A stretch of DNA of 5,503 bases from Candidatus Binataceae bacterium. Its GTDB lineage: Bacteria > Desulfobacterota > Binatia > Binatales > Binataceae. The position numbers and the translations under genes are program-made. A model generated the notes under the pieces. That model did no database searches. It saw only the letters and a list, made by a program, of their open reading frames with translations, and was not told where the DNA came from. Positions within the stretch are counted from its first letter, which is position 1. Each line of letters opens with the position of its first letter. The stretch is from NCBI GenBank assembly GCA_030042765.1, contig JASHZA010000028.1, forward strand, positions 1-5,503, in the 5' to 3' direction. This document shows, piece after piece, positions 1 through 5,503 of this stretch.

Positions 1-678
1 CCCGGTCAACGGCCTGATCATCGCCGACGCTTTGTCAGCGAGGCTTTCGGCCGTGTCATAGCTACCCTCCGCAAAGGCCTCTCGCGCGCTTTGAAGAAAC
101 TTCCCTGCCAGCGCGATGCGGCTCAATCCATCCACACTCTGATGTCCATGGTCGATTGATTGCAGGCTATGATCGAGCCCTTCAATCGTTCTGGCGACCT
201 GCTGGCGCTTGCGAGCCTGATCTTCGTCGTCGATCGAATAGAGAACCACCTGGGGGGCCGTCGGTCGCGCCGAAGGTGTCGCCAATGCAGCGGCTTGAGC
301 GGCAGCCTTTGCAGCCTGTGCAGCTGCCTTAGCCGCTTCTTGAGACGCCTTTAGAGCTATCGCACTGGCTGCAGCGGCCTTATTGGATTCAGTTATGGCT
401 TCGGCAGCGGCACTCGCCCTGTCGCGCCTAAGCGAGATGGCAGGCGTGGCGATCTTTGTCGGCGCCGCAACCGGCACAGGCTTTGAAACGCTTTCTTCAA
501 TGGGCGGCTGATTATCTTGGGCGGTCGAAGGCTGTGCAGCGGGAACTTTGGAGGTGCCGCAGCTGCACAATAGGGCGAGCATGCTCGCTGAGGCGGTGCG
601 GGCTAACGGGCTCAGCGTTCGCTCAGCCCAGAGTTTTCGTAGATGCGATGGCGCCTTCAATTGCGTCACCGTCGGCAT
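1..678 (-). CDS. Putative alanine-rich lipoprotein, 3' end cut by the window edge
   Basis: The frame is open from inside the kinase gene to base 1 (226 codons from ATG 678), so the C-terminus is missing. Counting from that ATG, residues 20-38 are hydrophobic after Lys/Arg residues and end in Leu-Cys-Ser-Cys at 37-40. This resembles a lipobox with Cys40 as the lipidated residue. A Pro/Thr/Ser-rich linker follows (about 41-82). Residues 88-133 form a strongly alanine-rich helix with Lys-Ala-Ala-Ala-Gln type repeats. The rest is helical, with a TPR-like pattern near 187-225 (Ala, Gly-Ser-Tyr, Ala spacing). The start is uncertain: ATG 678, GTG 669 and TTG 660 all lie inside the kinase gene and lack a clear Shine-Dalgarno, while ATG 582 leaves almost no signal peptide. 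I therefore prefer an upstream start, overlapping the kinase gene by about 40-56 bp. Such an overlap suggests translational coupling. Probable role, by inference: an outer-membrane or periplasmic partner of the kinase. No family is recognised. Confidence 0.62.
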   Translation of the reverse strand, partial: MPTVTQLKAPSHLRKLWAERTLSPLARTASASMLALLCSCGTSKVPAAQPSTAQDNQPPIEESVSKPVPVAAPTKIATPAISLRRDRASAAAEAITESNKAAAASAIALKASQEAAKAAAQAAKAAAQAAALATPSARPTAPQVVLYSIDDEDQARKRQQVARTIEGLDHSLQSIDHGHQSVDGLSRIALAGKFLQSAREAFAEGSYDTAESLADKASAMIRPLTG

Positions 679-2422
679 TCGGCAGACAAATCGTGCAGAT
701 TGTTGCCTCTCCAACACGGGAGTCAATCCTTATCGTTCCCCGGTTGAGGTCGATCGCGCGAAACGCGAGAGCCAGTCCCAGACCGCTCCCGTGAGGCTTG
801 GTTGTATAGTACAGATCGAAGATATGGTCGAGCCGTTCCTTCTCGATTCCGACCCCGTTATCTTTGACCGTCAGCTCAACCCCCGCCTCAACTCGTCGGC
901 TCTCTAAGGTCAGCATTCCGCCATTGGGCATGGCCTGGACGGCATTTGTGATCACGTTGTTCAGCGCCTCGCCGATCATCGTGCGGTCGCCATGGACTGG
1001 CAGCATTCCCGGGCTGAGCTGGTCCTCGACGTAGATGCGATCGTTTCTGACCTGCCCGGCAGCTTCGCGCGTCAGTTGATTGAGGTCGAAATCCGTCATT
1101 TGCAGATGTTCCGGGCGCGTCAAGCGCAACAGCGCCTCGACCACCCTGTCAAGCCGCTCCATCTCCTGACGGATCCGTTCGATATGCCGGTCCTTGCTTT
1201 CGGGGCCTGTGCCCTTGAGCAGTTCAAGGCGCAGATTCATGCCCTGTAGCGGGGACCGCAACTGATGCGCGAGACCCGAGATCAGAGCGCCAAGACGGGT
1301 CAGACCGTTGGAGTAGTCGAGCGCGGTTTGGAGCTCGAGTACCGGCTTCATATCTCTTAGTATGGCGAGCAGTCCATCGGGCGTCCGTCCGTGCCCCAGC
1401 TTATAAAGACAAACGAGTAACGACTTGTCGCGATCGAGCTCGATTAGCACATCGTGGGCTTCCACCCCCGCATCCAAGGCCGAATCCACCAGGCGGACCA
1501 GGGGGTGATCATCGCCCAGCGCCGACCCCAGCGAATTTCCTTCCGACTTGTCCGAGGCGAGACCGAGCTGATCGTGCGCCTGCTGATTGACGAAGAGAAT
1601 GGACTTCGACGGATCGAGCAACAGCACAGCGTCCTGGATGGAACGTACGACATCGAAAAGGTGGTCGCCACCCGAGACTAGTGGCGAGCGAGCACTGCTG
1701 ACACGGCGAGAAAGCTCGTTGAAGCGCTCGCTAAGAACCTCCAGCTTTCTATCCTCATTGACCTCAAGTTCAACTGCTTTGTCCGCGACTGCCAATGGCC
1801 CCAGGCCGCGGTCAGACCATGAAAGTCGCCGGAAAACGCGGAGGTTGAGCAGGGAGATCATTACGCACACCAGGAGGAAATCCACGCCGGCAGCGCCCAG
1901 AATGATCATTCTCAAGTGCCGGACTTGATCGACCATCAGCGCCGTTGTCACCGCCACTGAGATCGTTGCTACCTGATGTCCATGGGCGAAGACCGGACGG
2001 CGCAATTCATAGACATCGGTGTTCCAAGGATTGGTAATAGCGCTGGGAAACCATCCGAAGGTCAAATCTCGAAGCGCGCCGATCGGTTTTAGCGCAGGGG
2101 AGGGCCTACCTTCGTCCTCACGATGGGCGGCCACGATTACAGTGCCATCGGGGGCGACAACAGTTGCGGAGACTATCGATGCGCCGAACGCCTCGCTAGA
2201 TTCCAGCAATTTGCGCAACGAACCACTCGCGCGCGCCTGATCGATCGGATCTCCGCTGCTCGCACCGAGCGCCATCTGCTCGAAGATTTGTTCCGAAAGC
2301 AGGTCGGCCGAACCCAACAGACTTCGGACCATGGTGTCGACGGTATAGTCGAGCGCAACAATCCCCCCACCGAAGATCGGGATCAGCAACAGGAAAAGGA
2401 AGAGAACGCTGATTCGCCGCAT
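623..2422 (-). CDS. Membrane sensor histidine kinase with periplasmic sensor and PAS domain (NtrB/ZraS-like core)
   Basis: This is the sensor of a two-component pair, autophosphorylating on histidine and passing phosphate to the adjacent regulator. Domains in order: TM1 about 4-24; extracytoplasmic region about 30-170 with a Cache/PDC-like strand pattern (PDGTVIVAAH, 91-100); TM2 about 172-195; a linker to 245 ending in a HAMP-like helix (RFNELSRRV); PAS about 254-360; dimerisation helix with H-box LAHQLRSPLQGM, phospho-acceptor His386; ATPase domain with N-box NNVITNAVQAM (488-498), G1 DNGVGI (521-526) and F/G2 boxes FDLYYTTKPHGSGLGLAL (535-552). All ATP-binding motifs look intact. The residue after His386 is Gln instead of the usual Glu, a variant also known in FleS/FlrB-type kinases. 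The ATG has only a weak AGG 5 nt upstream. The gene starts 62 bp after the regulator stop with no clear terminator between, so co-transcription is likely. The ligand cannot be read from sequence. Confidence 0.95.
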   Translation of the reverse strand: MRRISVLFLFLLLIPIFGGGIVALDYTVDTMVRSLLGSADLLSEQIFEQMALGASSGDPIDQARASGSLRKLLESSEAFGASIVSATVVAPDGTVIVAAHREDEGRPSPALKPIGALRDLTFGWFPSAITNPWNTDVYELRRPVFAHGHQVATISVAVTTALMVDQVRHLRMIILGAAGVDFLLVCVMISLLNLRVFRRLSWSDRGLGPLAVADKAVELEVNEDRKLEVLSERFNELSRRVSSARSPLVSGGDHLFDVVRSIQDAVLLLDPSKSILFVNQQAHDQLGLASDKSEGNSLGSALGDDHPLVRLVDSALDAGVEAHDVLIELDRDKSLLVCLYKLGHGRTPDGLLAILRDMKPVLELQTALDYSNGLTRLGALISGLAHQLRSPLQGMNLRLELLKGTGPESKDRHIERIRQEMERLDRVVEALLRLTRPEHLQMTDFDLNQLTREAAGQVRNDRIYVEDQLSPGMLPVHGDRTMIGEALNNVITNAVQAMPNGGMLTLESRRVEAGVELTVKDNGVGIEKERLDHIFDLYYTTKPHGSGLGLALAFRAIDLNRGTIRIDSRVGEATICTICLPNADGDAIEGAIASTKTLG

Positions 2423-2484
2423 AGGAGCCTATGATTCAAGAGGGAAGCGGCCGAGCCTGGATTTGGCCGAAGAGCTAACCGGGG

Positions 2485-3852
2485 TTAATTATCGCCATGC
2501 CCTCGATACCGCTCAAGCTTGTTGTATAAGGTCTTGGTACTAACGCCGAGAAATTGAGCCGCCCTTGTTTTATTGCCGTCGCTAAATTCAATTGTACGTG
2601 TGATGAGTTCTTTTTCCATCTCTTCCAGCGTTGTGCCTATTCTTAGCTTAATGTATCCTCCCTCAACGTTGGAAATCGACTGAAATTCTTGCGGAAGATC
2701 CAATCGACGGATCACTCGTCCTTGAGATATTACCGACGCACGTTCGATCACATTGCGCAACTGACGTACATTTCCCGGCCACGGATGAGCCTGCAGAGCC
2801 GACAAGGCTTCGTCGTCGATTCCCACAATGCCTCTGTTGTTGCGGGCAGCGTAATGTTGGACGAAGTTTTGAACAAGGACTGCCAGGTCGTCGCCTCGTT
2901 CGCGCAGCGGGGGCAATTCGATCGTGAAGACATTGAGCCGATAGTAGAGGTCTTCCCGAAGCTTGCCCTCACGAACAGCCTGCGCGACGTCGCGGTTGCT
3001 GGCTGCCAGTACCCGCACGTCGAGGGGGACTTCGGCGTTTCCGCCCAGGCGCCGGACGCGCTGTTCCTCGAGAACGCGCAGCAGCTTTGCTTGTAATTCC
3101 ACCTTCATCTCAGTGATCTCGTCGAGCAGCAGAGTGCCGCTATTCGCGGCCTCGAAGCACCCCTCCCGACGGCGGTCGGCACCAGTAAAGGCGCCTCGCT
3201 CATGGCCGAACAACTCACTCTCCATCAACGTCTCCGGCATCGCCGCACAGTTCACCCCGACGTATGGATTCGCGCGACGTGAGGAGAGCTGATGGATCGT
3301 CCGCGCCACCAGCTCCTTGCCGGTGCCGCTTTCTCCAATGATTACGACCGATGCGGACGCGTCGGCGATGCGCTCGATCGTCGCGAGAACTTTTCGCATC
3401 GCGGGCGATCTACCTACAAGATGACCCAGTTCCCCGACTTCTGCCAGGCGACGACGCAACGATAGGTTCTCGTCGCGGATCACCACATTCTCGGCTAAAT
3501 TGCGCAACATCTGCCGCAGATGAGGGGGATCAACGGGTTTACGCAAGTAGTCCACGGCACCGAGCTTGATAGCTTCGACCGCTTCCGGAACGTCCCCCTG
3601 CCCAGAAATGATGATGGTAGGCAAGTAGATGCCCATTTCGCGGATGTCGCGCAGGAGTTCGAGACCGTCCTTGCGCGGCATCCTGAGATCGGCAAGCAGT
3701 ATATGAGGGCGTTTTTCGTTGATCAGTTCGAGAGCCTCAACGCCATCCCTTGCGACCTGCACACTGTACCCCCAACCGGCCAGTGTTTCGCGCCAATCAT
3801 CATGCGTTTGGACGTCATCTTCAGCCACCAGGATTCGATTTTCATGTGCCAC
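2485..3852 (-). CDS. NtrC-family sigma-54-dependent response regulator
   Basis: This cytoplasmic transcription activator remodels sigma-54 RNA polymerase after phosphorylation. Counting from the GTG start (455 aa): receiver 6-120 with acidic pocket Glu11/Asp12/Asp13, phospho-acceptor Asp55 (LLADLRMPRKDG), switch Ser83 and Lys105; AAA+ domain about 145-375 with Walker A GESGTGKE (173-180), the sigma-54 contact loop GAFTGA (220-225), Walker B LLLDEI (241-246), RLNVF (305-309) and the sensor II region WPGNVRQLRN (358-367); Fis-type helix-turn-helix about 408-451 (NKTRAAQFLGVSTKTLYNKL). Length and order are normal for NtrC-type activators, and every key motif is present. I chose GTG 3852 because GGAGG lies 9 nt upstream and the receiver begins at once. 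The frame extends to a TTG at 3900, which has no good ribosome site and would add 16 Arg-rich residues. It is the first gene of the run with the kinase. By family analogy the targets are sigma-54 promoters, and none was found nearby by eye. Confidence 0.96.
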   Translation of the reverse strand: MAHENRILVAEDDVQTHDDWRETLAGWGYSVQVARDGVEALELINEKRPHILLADLRMPRKDGLELLRDIREMGIYLPTIIISGQGDVPEAVEAIKLGAVDYLRKPVDPPHLRQMLRNLAENVVIRDENLSLRRRLAEVGELGHLVGRSPAMRKVLATIERIADASASVVIIGESGTGKELVARTIHQLSSRRANPYVGVNCAAMPETLMESELFGHERGAFTGADRRREGCFEAANSGTLLLDEITEMKVELQAKLLRVLEEQRVRRLGGNAEVPLDVRVLAASNRDVAQAVREGKLREDLYYRLNVFTIELPPLRERGDDLAVLVQNFVQHYAARNNRGIVGIDDEALSALQAHPWPGNVRQLRNVIERASVISQGRVIRRLDLPQEFQSISNVEGGYIKLRIGTTLEEMEKELITRTIEFSDGNKTRAAQFLGVSTKTLYNKLERYRGHGDN

Positions 3853-3861
3853 CGTTCGCAA

Positions 3862-3866
3862 CCTCC
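3862..3866 (-). promoter_or_regulatory. Shine-Dalgarno of the response regulator, deciding the GTG start
   Basis: The minus strand reads GGAGG here, followed by 9 nt (TTGCGAACG) and then GTG at 3852. This is a near-consensus ribosome site at workable spacing. It supports the GTG start over the upstream in-frame TTG at 3900. Confidence 0.7.
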
Positions 3867-3939
3867 GCGTCGCTGGCAACCGCAACCCGCGTGCCGTCAA
3901 GTCTTACGATTTTACCTAAAGAAAAGCTAAGCGGAGCGC

Positions 3940-3952
3940 GTAAAAAGTTTAC
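3940..3952. repeat. Short inverted repeat GTAAA-N3-TTTAC upstream of the regulator
   Basis: GTAAA (3940-3944) and TTTAC (3948-3952) are perfect inverted arms around AAG. The site is about 88-100 bp upstream of the regulator's GTG start, in the AT-rich segment where a promoter would be expected. It could be a binding site for a dimeric regulator, possibly autoregulatory. With 5-bp arms it could also be chance. Confidence 0.25.
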
Positions 3953-4137
3953 AGTCAGAAATTTTTTCACGAATCAGGCAATGTACGGTTCAGATTTCTC
4001 CTCTGCAATTCCCGGTTCCGATCGAGGTTTGCCAGAGCTGCAATATTTACTGGCTTCCCGCAGTGGCTCAGTCAGGTTGGCATCTCAGTCATCTCAGCTC
4101 CGCCACTTGGGCCCTAACGGGTTCCAACGCCGCAGGT

Positions 4138-4166
4138 CACCCCGAACCTGGAAGCCACCCCGAACC
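4138..4166. repeat. Two direct copies of an 11-bp unit, 18-bp period
   Basis: CACCCCGAACC occurs at 4138-4148 and again at 4156-4166, exactly 18 bp apart; the minus strand reads GGTTCGGGGTG twice. No third copy is found at the same spacing on either side. Short tandem repeats of this kind occur near the ends of some insertion sequences such as the IS21 family, where transposase binds. No transposase gene or matching terminal inverted repeat is visible, so a mobile-element origin is inference only. Confidence 0.5.
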
Positions 4167-4338
4167 CTGTGTTCTCGTTTGCGGTAGATGGTTGGATTGG
4201 ATGGCAGCTGCGTGTTTTTCGCCGATCGTTCGCCAGTAGACGCATTTCGTGCTCCGTGCCCGGTGCAAGCCAGGCCCCGGGTCACCCACGGGCGCACGAT
4301 TAGCACCCATCATACGGCATTGATTGCAGGCTGGGCAG

Positions 4339-4354
4339 GGTGAAATTTTTCACC
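4339..4354. promoter_or_regulatory. Palindrome upstream of the hydrolase, possible operator
   Basis: GGTGAAA (4339-4345) and TTTCACC (4348-4354) are perfect 7-bp arms around TT, ending 113 bp before the hydrolase ATG. No T-run follows, so it does not look like a terminator. A weak -35-like TTGATT (4320-4325) lies 17 bp before AAATTT (4343-4348). If that pair is a promoter, the palindrome would cover its -10, as expected for a repressor operator. The promoter match is poor. No cognate regulator can be named, and the neighbouring NtrC-type protein is only one candidate. Confidence 0.45.
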
Positions 4355-4452
4355 ATGCGGCGCGTTCCGGCGCACGAATCTCCAGCACGGTCATTGCCGT
4401 TTATATCCTCCCTGAATCGTGCGATAACCTTCGCGACGTCAGAGACACTGCT

Positions 4453-4460
4453 GAGGGAGA
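4453..4460 (+). promoter_or_regulatory. Shine-Dalgarno of the alpha/beta hydrolase
   Basis: GAGGGAGA lies 7 nt before ATG 4468. It is a strong purine-rich ribosome site and fixes the hydrolase start there, rather than at the in-frame TTG at 4324, which has no such site. Confidence 0.75.
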
Positions 4461-4467
4461 TCCAACT

Positions 4468-5439
4468 ATGAACTTCATCGACCAATTAGACCCCGAGCTG
4501 AGAGCCGTCATGAATAAGTTGCCGAGCGACCGCCCTCTGGATCTCAGTCAGCTTCCCACGGCCCGGGTTAAGATGAAGAAAATGGTCACCGCGTTGCTCG
4601 CTGATTTGCCGCCGGTCGAGGGTGTCACCAGCCAGGATCATTTCGCGCCCGCGTCGAAGGGCAATCCCGACGTGCGCGTCCGTGTCTACCGGCCCAACCA
4701 TCAGCCGGGCAAGCTCCCCGCTCTCTATTGGATTCACGGCGGCGGCTACGTGATGGGTGACATCGATATGGACGACCGGCTCATGATGCAACTGGTCAAG
4801 CGAATCGGATGCGTCGCCGCGTCGGTGGATTACCGGCTGGCCCCGGAACATCCCTTTCCCGCTCCGGTTGAGGACTGTTATGCCGGCCTGAAGTGGCTGT
4901 TCGCCCATGCCGGCGAGTTTGGCGTTGACCCCTCACGCATCGCTATCGGCGGCGCCAGCGGCGGCGGCGGTCTGTGCGCGGGCCTGGCGCTGATGGTGCG
5001 CGACCGCGGCGAAGTTCGCCCCTCCTTCCAGCTTCTCATCTACCCCATGATCGACGATCGCAATGTTACTCCCGCCAGCTACGCGATTACCGATCCCCGC
5101 GTATGGCATCGCGAGAGCAACCGCCTCGGATGGAAAGCCTATCTCGGCCGTGACGGCGGCGGCGACGGCGTCTCGCCCTACGCGGCGGCGGCGCGCGCTA
5201 CCGATTTGACCAACCTGCCGCCCGCCTACATTCCGGTCGGCGCGCTCGATCTCTTCGTGGACGAGAATATCGAGTACGCACAGCGTCTCATCCAGGCGGG
5301 CGTGCCCACCGAGCTCCACGTTTATCCCGGCGCCTTTCACGGCTTCGATCTCTTCGCCCCGTCGGCTGCCGTCTCGAAGCAATTCAAGGCCGATCGCGAC
5401 AACGCACTCAAGCGCGCCCTTCACGATACCGCAAGATGA
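4468..5439 (+). CDS. Alpha/beta hydrolase, HSL/family IV carboxylesterase
   Basis: A 323-residue predicted cytoplasmic esterase or lipase that hydrolyses carboxylic esters, probably short-chain ones. It has no signal peptide. The N-terminal cap is about 1-60. The oxyanion-hole motif HGGGY is at 90-94, the conserved YRLAPEHPFPAPVED segment at 122-136, the nucleophile elbow GGASGGGG at 161-168 with Ser164, the acid Asp261 in GALDLFVDE, and the catalytic His291 in GAFHGFD. The triad is complete and the length is normal for the family. The nucleophile elbow is GASGG, not the classical GDSAG; GASAGG is a common relative, so this is a modest variation. The protein is divergent from the regulator operon and has its own ribosome site. 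Its stop overlaps the start of a possible downstream gene as ATGA, suggesting an operon continuing to the right. The true substrate cannot be read from the sequence; other HSL-type activities such as amide or lactone hydrolysis are possible. Confidence 0.93.
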   Translation: MNFIDQLDPELRAVMNKLPSDRPLDLSQLPTARVKMKKMVTALLADLPPVEGVTSQDHFAPASKGNPDVRVRVYRPNHQPGKLPALYWIHGGGYVMGDIDMDDRLMMQLVKRIGCVAASVDYRLAPEHPFPAPVEDCYAGLKWLFAHAGEFGVDPSRIAIGGASGGGGLCAGLALMVRDRGEVRPSFQLLIYPMIDDRNVTPASYAITDPRVWHRESNRLGWKAYLGRDGGGDGVSPYAAAARATDLTNLPPAYIPVGALDLFVDENIEYAQRLIQAGVPTELHVYPGAFHGFDLFAPSAAVSKQFKADRDNALKRALHDTAR

Positions 5440-5503
5440 TCGCGATCTTCCTCGGTCGCGCCGCGGTTGGATCGTTCATGCTGAATCGATCGGTGGTGGT
5501 ACG
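5436..5503 (+). CDS. Possible downstream gene, 5' end only
   Basis: ATG 5436 overlaps the hydrolase stop in an ATGA arrangement, and the frame stays open for 22 codons to the window edge (MIAIFLGRAAVGSFMLNRSV, then Val-Val). The overlap is typical of translationally coupled genes in an operon. There is no clear Shine-Dalgarno sequence and the fragment is too short to assign to a family. It may simply be an open frame after the hydrolase. Confidence 0.3.
   Translation, partial: MIAIFLGRAAVGSFMLNRSVVV

Larger units (their letters stand above)
3853..4467. other. Divergent intergenic region of about 615 bp
   Basis: No convincing gene lies between the divergently transcribed regulator operon and the hydrolase. 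The open frames on both strands (for example minus 4094-4306 and plus 3750-4187) have no recognisable domains and poor composition. Three parts can be told apart. At 3901-3970 an AT-rich segment lies just upstream of the regulator; its minus strand has a -10-like TAAAAT (plus 3909-3914) but no convincing -35. At about 4060-4310 is a GC-richer block with short direct repeats, possibly mobile-element debris. At about 4319-4460 is the probable hydrolase control region, with a palindrome. No clear sigma-54 GG-N10-GC element was found by eye in the parts scanned. Confidence 0.6.

Noticed and set aside
456..907. Two overlapping plus-strand open frames opposite the lipoprotein and kinase genes
   Set aside because: They are antisense to genes with clear lipoprotein and kinase features, and have no domains of their own.
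2423..2484. A terminator or promoter in the 62-bp gap between regulator and kinase
   Set aside because: Only short, scattered inverted matches are present (AACC-CC-GGTT and GGCC pairs); no hairpin with T-run and no clear -35/-10 pair.
4062..4107. Inverted arms AGTGGC and GCCACT
   Set aside because: Six-base arms with a 34-bp gap are readily found by chance, and no further pairing extends them.
3750..4187. A 145-codon plus-strand open frame
   Set aside because: It begins antisense inside the regulator receiver domain and continues into non-coding DNA; low-complexity composition and no family features.
4094..4306. A 70-codon minus-strand open frame in the intergenic region
   Set aside because: It has no recognisable domain, is Arg/Gly/Pro-rich as expected of random GC-rich DNA, has no ribosome site, and spans the direct repeat.
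4339..4354. Reading the palindrome as a transcription terminator
   Set aside because: The loop is only 2 nt, the stem is AT-rich, no T-run follows, and no gene ends nearby on either strand.
4324..4467. Longer hydrolase start at TTG 4324 adding 48 residues
   Set aside because: The extension would be translated through the palindrome, shows no conserved features, and lacks the strong ribosome site found at ATG 4468.

Overview
The window is moderately GC-rich and carries dense bacterial genes. It suggests a proteobacterium, perhaps an alphaproteobacterium. That guess rests only on the style of the encoded proteins (an NtrC-type regulator with a full sigma-54 contact loop, an HSL-family hydrolase) and on base composition. 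No 16S or other taxonomic marker is present.

The left two thirds (about 1 to 3852) are one minus-strand gene run. Transcription enters at the right and reads (i) a 455-residue NtrC-family response regulator, (ii) after 62 bp, a 599-residue membrane histidine kinase with a periplasmic sensor region and a PAS domain, and (iii) overlapping the end of the kinase gene, a putative alanine-rich lipoprotein that runs off the left edge. The likely signal flow is: the kinase senses something at the cell envelope and phosphorylates Asp55 of the regulator, and the regulator activates sigma-54 promoters. The lipoprotein may be a sensor accessory or an envelope effector. I do not recognise this three-gene combination as a named system, and its target genes are not evident here.

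A gene-poor stretch of about 615 bp (3853 to 4467) separates this operon from a plus-strand unit. It holds an AT-rich segment upstream of the regulator, a short 18-bp-period direct repeat (about 4138 to 4166) that may be the relic of a mobile element, and a 7+7 bp palindrome (4339 to 4354) that may be an operator for the right-hand gene.

The right end encodes a complete HSL/family IV alpha/beta hydrolase (4468 to 5439) with a strong Shine-Dalgarno sequence. Its stop codon overlaps, as ATGA, the start of another possible gene cut by the right edge. No rRNA, tRNA, CRISPR array or intact insertion sequence was seen.
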